Assembly (NCBI RefSeq): GCF_016612865.1
Contig: NZ_JAENZZ010000002.1
Coordinates: forward strand, 1,302,001 to 1,366,000
DNA from: Blastococcus sp. TML/M2B
GTDB lineage: Bacteria; Actinomycetota; Actinomycetes; Mycobacteriales; Geodermatophilaceae
Direction: 5' to 3'
DNA length: 64,000 nt
Shown: positions 8,534-19,523 of the stretch, in pieces
Layout of the letters: every line of letters starts with the position of its first letter
Position numbering within the stretch: the first letter of the stretch is position 1
The notes under the pieces: model-generated
What the model was told of the DNA's origin: nothing
Database searches by the model: none
Seen by the model: only the letters and a program-made list of their open reading frames with translations
Translations under genes and position numbers: made by a program

Positions 8534-9814
8534 GTGAGTGACGTCTGGCCCGCGCCGCACCACCAGTCCCCCGTCGACGCCGTCGTGCCCCTGCCCGGGT
8601 CCAAGTCGCTGACCGCCCGGGCCCTGGTGCTCGCGGCGCTCGCCGACGGGCCCAGCCGTCTGGTGCACCCCCTGAGGGCGCGCGACACCGACCTCATGGT
8701 CGGTGCCCTGCGTGCCCTCGGGGTGGGCATCGAGGACGACGGCGACGACTGGCTGGTCACGCCGGCCCCGATGCGGGGTCCGGCGACGGTCGACGCCGGG
8801 CTGGCCGGCACCGTCCTGCGGTTCTTCCCCCCGGTGGCCGCCCTCGCCGAGGGCGCGGTCACCGTCGACGGCGACCCCCGCCTGCACGACCGCCCCAACG
8901 CCGGCCTGCTCGACGGGCTGCGCGGGGTCGGCGTCCGGATCGACGACGGGGGGCGGGGCAGGGCCCCGTTCACCGTGCACGGCACCGGCCGGGTGCGCGG
9001 CGGTGCCGTCGAGGTCGACGCCAGCGAGTCCTCCCAGGTGGTGTCCGGCCTGCTGCTGGCCGCCGCCCGGTTCGACGAGGGCATCGAGCTGACGCTGGCC
9101 GGTGGGCTGCCGTCGCTGCCGCACGTCGACATGACGGTCGTGACCCTGCGCGAGCACGGCGTGGACGTCGTCGCGACCGACCGCGGCTGGCGGGTGGCAC
9201 CCGGTCCGATCGCCGCGCTCGACCGCGTGCTCGAGCCCGACCTCTCCAACGCCGCGCCGTTCCTGGCCGCGGCCCTGGTGTGCGGGGGGCGGGTGACCGT
9301 GCCCGACTGGCCCGAGGTCACCACCCAGCCCGGCGCGCAGCTGGACCGGCTGCTCTCCCTGATGGGCGGCACCGCCGAGCGGACCCCCGAGGGGATGCGG
9401 TTGACCGGCACCGGCCAGGTGCGCCCGCTCGTCGCCGACCTGCACGAGGTCGGTGAGCTGACCCCGGTGCTCGCGGCGCTGTGCGCGCTGGCCGACGGCC
9501 CCTCCCGGCTCACCGGCGTCGCGCACCTGCGCGGGCACGAGACCGACCGGCTGCAGGCCCTCGACGAGGTGCTGACCGCCGTCGGCGCCACCGTGCGGCA
9601 GCTGCCCGACGGCCTGGAGATCGAGCCCGGGCCGCTCCGCCCGGCCCGCCTGGACTCCTACGCCGACCACCGCATGGTCATGGCCGGCGCCGTGCTCGGT
9701 CTGGCCGTCGAGGGCGTCGAGATCGCCGACCCCGGCGCTGTCACCAAGACGCTGCCGGACTTCACCGACAGGTGGGCCCGGCTGCTGGGCGAGACGGCCG
9801 GAGCGCCCCGCTGA
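8534..9814 (+). CDS. aroA: 3-phosphoshikimate 1-carboxyvinyltransferase (EPSP synthase)
   Basis: 426 residues. It joins shikimate-3-phosphate and phosphoenolpyruvate in the sixth step of the shikimate pathway. Visible sites are LPGSKSLTARALVLAALADG near the N-terminus (phosphate-binding Lys and Ser), LAGTVLRFF, SSQVVSGLLL, and LDSYADHRMVMA near the C-terminus. LAGTVLRF replaces the common NAGTAxR, as in other actinobacterial enzymes. GTG start. rsgA follows 26 bases later on the same strand, the order also seen in mycobacteria. Confidence 0.93.
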   Translation: MSDVWPAPHHQSPVDAVVPLPGSKSLTARALVLAALADGPSRLVHPLRARDTDLMVGALRALGVGIEDDGDDWLVTPAPMRGPATVDAGLAGTVLRFFPPVAALAEGAVTVDGDPRLHDRPNAGLLDGLRGVGVRIDDGGRGRAPFTVHGTGRVRGGAVEVDASESSQVVSGLLLAAARFDEGIELTLAGGLPSLPHVDMTVVTLREHGVDVVATDRGWRVAPGPIAALDRVLEPDLSNAAPFLAAALVCGGRVTVPDWPEVTTQPGAQLDRLLSLMGGTAERTPEGMRLTGTGQVRPLVADLHEVGELTPVLAALCALADGPSRLTGVAHLRGHETDRLQALDEVLTAVGATVRQLPDGLEIEPGPLRPARLDSYADHRMVMAGAVLGLAVEGVEIADPGAVTKTLPDFTDRWARLLGETAGAPR

Positions 9815-9840
9815 GCGGGCACCGCCGCGACGCCCGGCGG

Positions 9841-10831
9841 ATGGACGAGGACGACGTCCGGATCCGCCCCGGCCGCCGGGGGTCCCGCCCGCGCACCCGC
9901 ATCCGGCCCGCACACGAAGACGCCGTCCCCGGCCTGGTCGTGGCCGTGGACCGCGGCCGGATGACCGTCCGGGTCGACGGCCCCGACGGCGCCGTCGACG
10001 TCACCGCGATGCGCGCCCGCGAGCTCGGCAAGCACGGTGTCGTCGTGGGCGACCGGGTGCGGCTGGTGGGCGACACGAGCGGCCGCACGGACAGCCTGGC
10101 CCGGATCGTCACCATCCAGGAGCGGACGACGTCGCTGCGCCGGACCGCCGACGACACCGACCCCACCGAGCGGGTGGTGGTCGCCAACGCCGACCTGCTG
10201 GTCATCGTCACCTCGATCACCGACCCGGAGCCCGCCCTGGGCTTCCTCGACCGGTGCCTGGTCGCCGCCTACGCCGGCGGCCTGGAGCCGCTGCTCTGCC
10301 TGACCAAGAACGACCTCGCCTCGGCCCAGCCGCTGCTCGACCGGTACGCCGGCCTGCGGCTGGACGCGGTCCCGATGTCGCGCGAGATGCCGCTGGACGA
10401 CCTCCTCGACCGGCTCCGCGACCGGATGAGCGTCTTCGTCGGCCAGTCCGGCGTGGGCAAGTCCACGCTGGTCAACCGGCTGGTCCCGGACGCCCTGCGG
10501 GCCACCGGTGACGTCAGCAAAGATCGGCAAGGGGCGGCACACGTCGTCGTCGGCCGTGCTCTTCGACCTCCCCGGCGGCGGGACCGTCATCGACACCCCG
10601 GGCATCCGGTCGTTCGGCCTCGCGCACGTCACGTCCGGGGACGTCCTCTCCTCGTTCGACGAGATGGCCGACGTCGCCGCGGACTGCCCGCCCGGCTGCG
10701 GCCACACCGCGGAGGACCCCGACTGCGCGCTGGACGCCTGGGCCGCGGCCGGCCCTCCGGAACGGCAGGAACAGCTCGCCGCCCTGCGGGTCCTGCTGGG
10801 CGCCGTCGGCCAGGTCGGCCCCGGGTACTGA
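9841..10831 (+). CDS. rsgA: ribosome small subunit-dependent GTPase A, one apparent frameshift
   Basis: About 329 residues of a circularly permuted GTPase acting in late 30S maturation. In order: OB-fold, G4 motif (TKNDLA, about 155-160), P-loop (GQSGVGKSTLVN, about 200-211), G3 (DTPGIRSFGL) and a C-terminal zinc site (CPPGCGH with Asp-Cys following). The frame breaks at an AAA run (10519-10521): TGDVS in one frame continues KIGKGRHTSS in the next. One extra A explains it. As the gene is conserved and both parts are intact, I treat it as functional and the indel as probable error. Confidence 0.85.
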
Positions 10832-10868
10832 CCTCAGCGATCCCTCGGCGACCTGACAGCACTGCTAC

Positions 10869-10898
10869 TTGACATGGCCGGGTACCTGGCGAGACAGT
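10869..10898 (+). promoter_or_regulatory. promoter of the PadR gene
   Basis: TTGACA at 10869-10874 is a perfect -35 hexamer, rare at this GC content. An 18-base spacer leads to GACAGT (10893-10898), six bases before the GTG at 10905, so the transcript is probably leaderless. A perfect 12-base palindrome (gtgaccggtcac, 10905-10916) covers the start codon and could be an operator. Confidence 0.6.
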
Positions 10899-10904
10899 GC
10901 ACAG

Positions 10905-11249
10905 GTGACCGGTCACGACCCGCAGATGCTCAAGGGGGTGCTCCCCCTCGTGCTGCTGCGCCTGGTCGCCGACGCCGAGGACTACGGGTACGCCGTCGTG
11001 CTCCGGCTGCACGAGCTCGGCCTGGCCGAGCTCACCGAGGGCACGGTCTACCCGGCGCTGACCCGGCTGGAGGCGCGGGGGCTGATGAGCTCCCGGCTGG
11101 TCCCGTCGTCGTCGGGCCCGGCCCGCAAGTACTACGCGATCACCCCCGCGGGCAGCGAGGAGCTCGCCCGCGGGGCGGCCGCCTGGGAGTCCCTGGCCGC
11201 CACCGTGCACGCCGCCCTGTCCCGCACCGCAGCGAGGAGCGACCGATGA
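10905..11249 (+). CDS. PadR-family transcriptional regulator
   Basis: 114 residues. The winged-helix PadR signature is clear: KGVLPLVLLRLVADAEDYGYAVV, then GTVYPALTRLEARGLM and RKYYAITPAGSEEL. These proteins usually repress their own operon and a neighbouring transporter or membrane gene. The TGA overlaps the ATG of the next gene (ATGA), so the pair is coupled and the membrane protein is the likely partner or target. Confidence 0.88.
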   Translation: MTGHDPQMLKGVLPLVLLRLVADAEDYGYAVVLRLHELGLAELTEGTVYPALTRLEARGLMSSRLVPSSSGPARKYYAITPAGSEELARGAAAWESLAATVHAALSRTAARSDR

Positions 11250-11776
11250 CCGTCCGCGACCGGGTCCGGATCGAGCGGGCCGTGCAGTCCTACGACTGGT
11301 GGCTGGACCTGCGGGGCGCGCCGCGGCGACGGCGGCGCGAGCTGCGCACGGAGCTGCGGTCGAACCTGCGGGACGCCACCGCGCACGTCGGCTCCCGGGC
11401 CGCGGTGTCCGGGCTGGGCAGCACCCGGCAGATGGCCGCCGAGGTCGTCCCCGAGGACCCGACCCGGCCCCGGTGGACCGCCGGGCTGCAGGCGGGGGGC
11501 GCCGCCCTGGCGATCGCCGTCCTGGTGGCCCTGCTCGCCGGCCTGGCGTGGGCCGACGGCGCCATGAGCGCCGACGCGAACTCCCCGGCCCGCGGTTCGG
11601 TGGCGCTGCTCCCGGGATCGTCGATGGAGTACGAGCCGCTGGGCGACGGGTTCTCGGTGTCCACGGGCGTGGGCTGGCTGCCGCTCGCGGTCGGCGTGCT
11701 GGTCTTCGTGGCCGTCGCCCGCCCCTGGCGGGCCCTCCGGGCTCAGACCTCGACGGTGCCGCCGCTGCGCCAGTAG
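11246..11776 (+). CDS. small membrane protein co-encoded with PadR
   Basis: 176 residues. A basic, arginine-rich N-terminal helix (residues 1-60) resembles the cytoplasmic helical domain often found in PadR-partner membrane proteins. Two hydrophobic segments follow (LAIAVLVALLAGLAWA and WLPLAVGVLVFVAVA) separated by an exposed loop of about 45 residues. I cannot name its function. It overlaps the convergent DUF2087 gene by 34 bases at the 3' end. Confidence 0.7.
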   Translation: MTVRDRVRIERAVQSYDWWLDLRGAPRRRRRELRTELRSNLRDATAHVGSRAAVSGLGSTRQMAAEVVPEDPTRPRWTAGLQAGGAALAIAVLVALLAGLAWADGAMSADANSPARGSVALLPGSSMEYEPLGDGFSVSTGVGWLPLAVGVLVFVAVARPWRALRAQTSTVPPLRQ

Positions 11777-12279
11777 ACGCCGGCCTCCCGGGACAGGAAG
11801 CCCTCGTCCACCAGGTAGCGGCGCAGCGCTGCGACGTCGGGGTGCCAGACCGCCAGGAGCACGTTGACCTCGCGCTCGGGGTAGCGGACGCCGGGCTCGA
11901 AGACCCGCACCAGGTGGTCGAGCACCACCAGCCGCTTGCTGCGCTGCGCAGGGATCGACGTCAGCCGGCCGTCGCGCACGAACGCCGAGAGCACGGCGTC
12001 CTCGGCAGGGTCGTCGGACAGCGGCTCGGGTGGCGGGGCGGCCTCGGCGGCGGCCCGTGCGGCGGCGCCGAACAGCTCGGCGCGCAGCTCGAGATCGTGC
12101 CGGTCGCGCACCACCAGCCCGGCACGGGCGAGCCGGCGGGCCGCGAGCGCGACGTCCTTCAGGGGCAGCCCGGCGGCCGCCGCGACCTCCTCGATCGTGC
12201 CCGCGCCCAGCGCCAGCGCGGCGACGACCCGGAGCCGCACGGGGTCGGCCAGCAGCCCGGCGATGGTCGCTGCGTCCAC
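11743..12279 (-). CDS. ArsR-like helix-turn-helix protein with DUF2087 domain
   Basis: 178 residues. The N-terminal 70 residues form an ArsR-like winged helix (LLADPVRLRVVAALAL, IEEVAAAAGLPLKDVALAARRL). The last 70 are a DUF2087 domain (RLVVLDHLVRVFEPGVRYPE, LRRYLVDEGFLSREAGVYW). A transcription-factor role is likely from the fold; the ligand is unknown. The GTG start lies six bases after TACCGT (minus strand, 12286-12291), so the transcript is probably leaderless. It diverges from hisN. Confidence 0.8.
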   Translation of the reverse strand: MDAATIAGLLADPVRLRVVAALALGAGTIEEVAAAAGLPLKDVALAARRLARAGLVVRDRHDLELRAELFGAAARAAAEAAPPPEPLSDDPAEDAVLSAFVRDGRLTSIPAQRSKRLVVLDHLVRVFEPGVRYPEREVNVLLAVWHPDVAALRRYLVDEGFLSREAGVYWRSGGTVEV

Positions 12280-12369
12280 GCCCCGACGGTAACCAGACCG
12301 CAGCGCCCGGCGCCTCGGGCGGCACGCGGTCCAGCGGAACCGGCCGCACCACCAGTAGGTTCGGTGCCC

Positions 12370-13170
12370 ATGACGTCGGGGCGGGGTTTCTCGGAGGACA
12401 TGCGGCTGGCACACGTGCTGGCCGACCAGGCCGACTCGATCAGCATGGAGCGCTTCAAGGCGCAGGACCTGCAGGTCGAGACCAAGCCCGACCTGACCCC
12501 GGTGACCGACGCCGACCGGGCGGTCGAGGAGCAGCTGCGCATCACGCTGAGCCGGGCGCGCACCCGCGACGCGGTGCAGGGCGAGGAGTTCGGCACCACC
12601 GGCCACGGCTCCCGCAAGTGGGTGCTGGACCCGATCGACGGGACGAAGAACTTCGTCCGCGGCGTGCCGGTGTGGGCGACGCTGGTCGCGCTGATGGACG
12701 GCGACGAGCCCGTCGTCGGCCTGGTGTCGGCCCCGGCGCTGAACCGGCGCTGGTGGGCGGCCAAGGGCGTCGGCGCGTGGACCGGCCGCCGCCTCGAGAA
12801 CGCCGTCCGCTGCACCGTGTCCGGGGTGCGCTCGCTGGACGACGCGAGCCTGTCCTACTCCAGCCTGTCCGGCTGGGAGGAGCGCGGCGTCCTCGACGGC
12901 TTCCTCGACCTGACCCGGTCGGTGTGGCGCACCCGCGCCTACGGCGACTTCTGGAGCTACATGCTGCTGGCCGAGGGCGCGGTGGACATCGCCTGCGAGC
13001 CCGAGGTCTCGCTGTGGGACCTCGCCGCCCTCGACGTGATCGTGCGCGAGGCCGGCGGCCGGTTCACCGACCTCGGCGGCACCCCCGGCCCTGCGGGCGG
13101 CAGCGCCCTGGCCACGAACGGCGCGCTGCACGACGCCGCCCTGCGGCACCTGCGCCCCGCGACCCCCTAG
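12370..13170 (+). CDS. hisN: histidinol-phosphatase, inositol monophosphatase family
   Basis: 266 residues of the IMPase-like histidinol phosphatase typical of actinobacteria, which performs the penultimate step of histidine synthesis. Metal ligands are visible: Glu in QGEEFG, DPIDGTKNF (DxDGT) and WDLAALDVIV near the C-terminus. The specific assignment over a generic inositol phosphatase rests on resemblance to HisN proteins. A TAGGTT box ends eight bases before the ATG, suggesting a leaderless message. Confidence 0.85.
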   Translation: MTSGRGFSEDMRLAHVLADQADSISMERFKAQDLQVETKPDLTPVTDADRAVEEQLRITLSRARTRDAVQGEEFGTTGHGSRKWVLDPIDGTKNFVRGVPVWATLVALMDGDEPVVGLVSAPALNRRWWAAKGVGAWTGRRLENAVRCTVSGVRSLDDASLSYSSLSGWEERGVLDGFLDLTRSVWRTRAYGDFWSYMLLAEGAVDIACEPEVSLWDLAALDVIVREAGGRFTDLGGTPGPAGGSALATNGALHDAALRHLRPATP

Positions 13171-13188
13171 GCCGCGGGGCCGCCCGGT

Positions 13189-13377
13189 TCAGTGCGCGGG
13201 GCCGGTGCCCGTACCGCCCTTGCCGCCGCCCTGGAACTTCCGGCGCGCCTCGTCGATCTTGGCCTTGGTCCTCGGGTCGTTGGCCAGTTGCTGCGCCTTC
13301 TCGGTGGCCTGCTTGATCGCCTGCTTGCCCTTCGGGCTGTTCGCCAGCTGGACGACCTTGTTGAACAGCGATGCCAT
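13189..13377 (-). CDS. small basic protein, unknown function
   Basis: 62 residues from an ATG preceded by gaggaggg. The sequence is helical and highly charged (SLFNKVVQLANSPKGKQAIKQ, DPRTKAKIDEARRKF) with a glycine-rich tail. It resembles small conserved actinobacterial proteins without known function. Convergent with hisN, with 18 bases between the stops. Confidence 0.65.
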   Translation of the reverse strand: MASLFNKVVQLANSPKGKQAIKQATEKAQQLANDPRTKAKIDEARRKFQGGGKGGTGTGPAH

Positions 13378-13467
13378 GCGGCCCGCCCTCCTCATCGGTG
13401 ACCGCGGGTCCGTGGACCGGCCCGTGTGGTGGTCCAACGGTCGCAGGGCGACGGGCGTTCCGCCGGG

Positions 13468-14865
13468 TCAGCCGGCGGAGCCCGACCAGCGCCGGGCGGC
13501 GTCGGCGAGCCGCGCGTCGGACCGCGGCCGCACCGGGGGCTCCGGACGGCGCCGGGGCACCACGTCGACGCCGACCCCGCGGGCGGCGAGCACCGCCGCA
13601 CCGATCGCCGAGGCGCTGCGCAGCGGCAGGTGGCCCACCGGCCGGCCCAGGACGTCGGCCAGCACCTGCCGCACCACCGCCGGGCGGGCGCCGCCGCCGG
13701 TGACGACCACGGGCGTTCCGTCGTCCCGGAGGTCGAGCGAGCGCACCGCCGCCGCCACCGCGAACGCCACGCCCTCGACCGCCGCCCGGGCCAGGTCCAC
13801 GCGGGTGGTGGTCGCAGAGAGCCCGGTCCAGCCGCCGCGGTCGTCCGGCCCGGCGATCCCGCCGCGCTCGCCGGTGAGGAAGGGCCGGAACAGCGCTCCC
13901 CCGGCGCCGGGCGGGCCGGCCGCGGCGGCGTCGAAGAACCCGTCCCAGCCCAGGCCCAGCACCTCCCGCACCCACGCCCAGGCCGAGCCGCCGTTCTGCA
14001 GGGCCGCCATGGCGTACCAGCCGCCCTCGACGTCGGCGTAGGTGTGCGTCGAGGGGTCGGCGGCGGGGTGGGGCGCGGACGCGGGACGCAGCACCTGGAT
14101 CCCGGTGCCGAGGTTGATCTGCAGCCCGCCGGTCGTGCCGGCCGCCAGCAGCGCGAGCGGGGTGTCCGCGCCGCCGACCACGACCGGCACCTCCGCGCCG
14201 CCGAGCGCCGTCGTCCCGACCACCGCCGTGCCCGGCCGCACCTCGGGCAGCAGCTCCGGCGCCACCCCCGCCGCGGCCGTGGCCGCCGCCGACCAGCCGT
14301 CGGCGACGACGTCCCACAGCAGCGTGGCCGAGGCGTCGCTGCGGTCGGTGACCGCGACGTCGGCGCCGGGGACCAGCGCCGCCCGCAGCGCGTCCTTGGG
14401 CAGCAGCACCGCGGCCGCGCGCTCGAGCACCCCCGGTTCGTGGGCGGCCAGCCAGGCGAGGACCGGCCCGGTCATGCCGGGGACGAGCGGATTGGCCAGC
14501 GCCGCCCGGTCGGCCTCCGGGAGCCGCCGCCAGCGGGCCAGCTCGGCGGCCGCCCGCCCGTCGGGCCAGAGCACGGCGGGGCGCACGGGCCGGCCCGCGG
14601 CGTCGACGAGCACGGCGCCGTGCATCTGCCCGGACAGGCCGAGCGCCCCGACCGGCCGCCCGCCGAGCGCGGGGACGACGTCGCCGAGCGCCGCCTCGAG
14701 CGCCGCGCGCCACACCCGGACGTCGGTCTCCGCCCACCCCGGCCGCGGGCGGTCGACGGCGTGGTCGCGCTCGGCCTCGGCGACGACGACGCCGCCGGCG
14801 TCCAGCGCGACGAGCTTCAGGCCGCTGGTGCCGACGTCGGCGCCGAGGAAGACGGGCTCGGTCAT
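13468..14865 (-). CDS. xylB: xylulokinase (FGGY carbohydrate kinase)
   Basis: 465 residues with both ribonuclease-H-like halves of the FGGY family: GADVGTSGLKLVALD at the N-terminus, GLSGQMHGAVLVD (sugar-binding QMH typical of XylB), and the C-terminal VTGGGARPAVVRQVLADVLG. It should phosphorylate D-xylulose. No xylose isomerase or transporter is adjacent, so a related ketose is possible. It is followed 24 bases downstream by a hydrolase gene on the other side of an operon running from 16718 to 14890. Confidence 0.85.
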   Translation of the reverse strand: MTEPVFLGADVGTSGLKLVALDAGGVVVAEAERDHAVDRPRPGWAETDVRVWRAALEAALGDVVPALGGRPVGALGLSGQMHGAVLVDAAGRPVRPAVLWPDGRAAAELARWRRLPEADRAALANPLVPGMTGPVLAWLAAHEPGVLERAAAVLLPKDALRAALVPGADVAVTDRSDASATLLWDVVADGWSAAATAAAGVAPELLPEVRPGTAVVGTTALGGAEVPVVVGGADTPLALLAAGTTGGLQINLGTGIQVLRPASAPHPAADPSTHTYADVEGGWYAMAALQNGGSAWAWVREVLGLGWDGFFDAAAAGPPGAGGALFRPFLTGERGGIAGPDDRGGWTGLSATTTRVDLARAAVEGVAFAVAAAVRSLDLRDDGTPVVVTGGGARPAVVRQVLADVLGRPVGHLPLRSASAIGAAVLAARGVGVDVVPRRRPEPPVRPRSDARLADAARRWSGSAG

Positions 14866-14889
14866 GGGTGGGCCGTCACGGCCGGGCCG

Positions 14890-15687
14890 TCACGAGCCGC
14901 CGTCGTCCGCCAGGAAGCCGACCAGCGCGCCGGCGAACACCGGGGAGCGCACCGCGCCGAGGTGGTCCCCGGGCACGGTCACCAGGCGGGCGCCGGGGAT
15001 CGCGTCGGCCAGCACCTGCGGGTGAGCGGCCAGTGGGTCGGAGTCGCCGGCCAGCACGAGCGTGGGCGCCGCGATCGCCCCCACCGGGAACGGCTCGGTG
15101 CGCACCGCCCGGACGTGCGCGGCGAGGGCCTGCCGGTCGGCGCCGGTGCTGTCGGCGAAGGTGCGGAACGCCGCAGCGGTCGGGTCGGAGATCGACGCGG
15201 GGTCATCGGTCTCGAGCGCGTCCGCCAGAGCGGTGGAGCGCACCGCCCGCATGTCCCCCCGGCCCCGCTCCAGCACGGCGGCGCCGATACCGCCGACCAC
15301 CAGCCGGCGCACCCGGGGGTCGCTGCCGGCGAGCACCAGCGAGACCATCCCGCCCATCGAGTAACCGGCCAGGTCGAAGGTCTCCAGGCCCAGCTGGTCG
15401 GCGACCGCGGCCAGGTCCCCGGCCATCGCGGCCTCCCCGTAGCGCTCCGGGTCGTGCGGCTTGTCGGAGGCGCCGTGACCGCGGGCGTCGACGGCGACCA
15501 CCGCGCGGCCGTCGGCCAGCAGCGCCGCCACGACGCCGCTGTCCACCCAGTTGCGCAGGCTGTCGGCGGCGAAGCCGTGCTGCAGCAGCACCGCCGGCCG
15601 GTCGCCGGGCACCCCCCACCGGTGCACCGCGACCTCGACGCCGTCCCGGCCGCGCACCCGGCTCGTCACCGGCGCCGGAGCGCTCAT
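14890..15687 (-). CDS. alpha/beta hydrolase
   Basis: 265 residues with the canonical fold: oxyanion motif LLQHGFAAD, nucleophile elbow GYSMGGM (Ser), acid in AGDSDP and histidine in GDHLGAV. The substrate is not deducible. Its ATG overlaps the stop of the upstream aldo/keto reductase gene (ATGA), so the two are translated together. Confidence 0.8.
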   Translation of the reverse strand: MSAPAPVTSRVRGRDGVEVAVHRWGVPGDRPAVLLQHGFAADSLRNWVDSGVVAALLADGRAVVAVDARGHGASDKPHDPERYGEAAMAGDLAAVADQLGLETFDLAGYSMGGMVSLVLAGSDPRVRRLVVGGIGAAVLERGRGDMRAVRSTALADALETDDPASISDPTAAAFRTFADSTGADRQALAAHVRAVRTEPFPVGAIAAPTLVLAGDSDPLAAHPQVLADAIPGARLVTVPGDHLGAVRSPVFAGALVGFLADDGGS

Positions 15688-16718
15688 GCGGAGCGCTCCG
15701 GGCTGTCGCCGTAGGCGTAGCCGCTGTCGGGGTACCGGGTGCCCTCGGCGGCGCCGGGCGGCGCGATCGCCTCGAGCCGGGCGAGGTCCTCGGCGCTCAG
15801 CTGCACCGCCGCAGCGGCCGCGTTCTCCTCCAGGTAGCTGCGCCGCTTCGTGCCGGGGATCGGGACGACGTCCTCGCCCTGCGCCATCACCCACGCCAGC
15901 GCCAGCTGACCGGCCGAGACGCCCTTCTCCTCGGCCATCGCCCGGACGGCGTCGACCAGCCGGAGGTTGGCCCGGAACGCCTCGCCCTGGAAGCGCGGCT
16001 GGTTCTTGCGGAAGTCGTCGTCGTCGAAGTCGTCGGGGCTGGTGATCGCGCCGGTGAGGAAGCCGCGGCCCAGCGGGCTGAACGGCACGATGCCGATGCC
16101 GTGCTCGCGCGCGACGCCCAGCACCGAGTCGCCACCCGCCCCACCACCCGCAGCCAACTCCAGGTCGCGGGTCCACAGCGACCACTCGCTCTGCAGCGCC
16201 GCGATCGGGTGCACCGAGACCGCCCGCCGGATCGAGGCGGCGCTGGCCTCCGACAGCCCGAGGTACCGCACCTTGCCCTGCTGCACGAGCTCGGCCATGG
16301 CGCCGACGGTGTCCTCGATCGGGACCTTGGCGTCCACCCGGTGCTGGTAGTAGAGGTCGATGACGTCGACGCCGAGCCGCCGCAGGCTGGCCTCGGCGCG
16401 GGCCCGCACGTTCTCCGGCCGGCCGTCGATCCGCATCCGGCCGCGCTCGTCGCGGGAGATGGAGAACTTGGTGGCCAGCTGCACCTCGTCGCGGCGGGCG
16501 GCGATCGCCTCGCCGACCAGTTCCTCGTTGTGCCCGTCGCCGTAGACGTCGGAGGTGTCCAGGAAGGTGATGCCGAGGTCGAGTGCGCGGTGGATCGTCG
16601 CCACGGACTCGGTGCGGTCGGCGGCGCCGTAGCTCTGGCTCATGCCCATGCAGCCGAGGCCGAGGGAGGAGACGGTCAGGCCGCCGAGGGTGCGGGTGCC
16701 GGGTGCGGGAGAGGTCAT
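15684..16718 (-). CDS. aldo/keto reductase
   Basis: 344 residues forming a TIM-barrel NADPH-dependent reductase. Catalytic Asp and Tyr lie in [17 protein letters not shown], Lys in LATKFSI, His in YYQHRVD; the cofactor end is [13 protein letters not shown]. This subgroup acts on small aldehydes and ketones; the physiological substrate is unknown. It heads a two-gene unit with the hydrolase and is divergent from cbs. Confidence 0.87.
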   Translation of the reverse strand: MTSPAPGTRTLGGLTVSSLGLGCMGMSQSYGAADRTESVATIHRALDLGITFLDTSDVYGDGHNEELVGEAIAARRDEVQLATKFSISRDERGRMRIDGRPENVRARAEASLRRLGVDVIDLYYQHRVDAKVPIEDTVGAMAELVQQGKVRYLGLSEASAASIRRAVSVHPIAALQSEWSLWTRDLELAAGGGAGGDSVLGVAREHGIGIVPFSPLGRGFLTGAITSPDDFDDDDFRKNQPRFQGEAFRANLRLVDAVRAMAEEKGVSAGQLALAWVMAQGEDVVPIPGTKRRSYLEENAAAAAVQLSAEDLARLEAIAPPGAAEGTRYPDSGYAYGDSPERSA

Positions 16719-16811
16719 GGGCGCATCTTCGTCCCGGTGACCAGGGCGGGCACCTCTGGTGGGATCGTGGACCCCGGGTCCTGGTGGTCAGGGCCCGCGA
16801 GGAGGCACGCC

Positions 16812-18217
<1,406 letters not shown>

Positions 18218-18221
<4 letters not shown>

Positions 18222-19354
18222 CCGGCTTCAACACCCGCGCGATCCACGCGGGCCAGGACCCCGACCCGGCGACCGGCGCGGTGATCCCGCCGCTGCACCT
18301 GACGACGACCTACAAGCAGGACGGCGTCGGCGGGCTGCGCGGCGGGTACGAGTACAGCCGCAGCGGCAACCCGACCCGCGACACGCTGCACGCGGCGCTG
18401 GCCGCCCTCGAGGAGGGCACGACGGCCCTGGCGTTCGCGTCGGGCCTCGCGGCCGAGGACACCCTGCTGCGCACCACCTGCCGGGCCGGCGACCACGTCG
18501 TCCTGGGCGGCGACGCCTACGGCGGCACCTTCCGGCTGATCTCGCGGGTGCTCTCCGAGTGGGGCCTGGAGCACACGCCGGTCGACCTCGCCGACCCCGA
18601 CGCGCTGCGGGCGGCCATCCGCCCGACCACCCGCGTGGTCTGGTGCGAGACGCCCAGCAACCCGCTGCTGAACATCACCGACATCGAGGCGACGGCGGCG
18701 ATCGCGCACGAGGCCGGCGCGCTGCTCGTCGTCGACAACACCTTCGCCTCGCCCTACCTGCAGCGGCCGCTCACCCTCGGTGCCGACGTCGTCGTGCACT
18801 CGACGACGAAGTACCTGGGCGGGCACTCCGACGTCGTCGGCGGCGCGCTGGTCACGCGGGACGCCACCCTCGGCGAGCAGCTGGCCTACAACCACAACGC
18901 GATGGGCGCGGTCGCGGGCCCCTTCGACGCGTGGATGGTGCTGCGCAGCCTGAAGACGCTCGGCGTGCGGATGGACCGGCACTGCGCCAACGCCGCCCGG
19001 GTCGCGGAGTTCCTGTCCGGGCACGACGCCGTCGCCTCGGTGCTCTACCCCGGCCTGCCCGAGCACCCCGGCCACGACGTCGCCGCGCGGCAGATGTCCG
19101 GCTTCGGCGGGATGGTCTCCTTCCGGCTGCGCGCCGGCGAGGAGGCGGCGCTGCGGGTCTGCGAGCGGGCCGAGCTGTTCACGCTGGCCGAGTCGCTGGG
19201 CGGCGTCGAGTCGCTCATCGAGCACCCCGGCCGGATGACGCACGCCAGCGCCGCGGGCTCCCCGCTGGAGGTGCCGTCGGACCTCGTGCGGCTGTCGGTC
19301 GGCATCGAGGACGTCGACGACCTGCTCGCCGACCTCGAGCGCGCGCTGAGCTGA
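18218..19354 (+). CDS. metB: cystathionine gamma-synthase
   Basis: 378 residues of the Cys/Met PLP family: TRAIHAGQDPDPATGAVIPP at the N-terminus, YSRSGNPTRDTL, and the PLP lysine in HSTTKYLGGHSD. The active-site context and cbs partner match mycobacterial MetB, which makes cystathionine from O-acyl-homoserine; gamma-lyase activity is also possible in this family. Translationally coupled to cbs. A strong inverted repeat follows 107 bases after the stop. Confidence 0.88.
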
Positions 19355-19460
19355 TCCGGTTCGCGCCCGCATGCGCCTGGGAGTGGTCTCCCCGGCGCAT
19401 GTGGGCACGCTGGTGCGCATGAGCGCGCTCAGCGCCCTCCCGAACTTGGTCCGGGCCCGA

Positions 19461-19517
19461 CGAGTCATGCGAACTCGGGCCGATCAGCCGGCGATGACCA
19501 CGAGTTCGCATGACTCG
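19461..19517. terminator. inverted repeat between metB and map
   Basis: Perfect 17-base arms (19461-19477 and 19501-19517, beginning cgagtcatgc) flank a 23-base loop. It lies between two convergent genes, so a bidirectional terminator is the simplest reading. The long loop and moderate GC of the arms are unusual for this genome. Confidence 0.65.
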
Positions 19518-19523
19518 GCGCGC

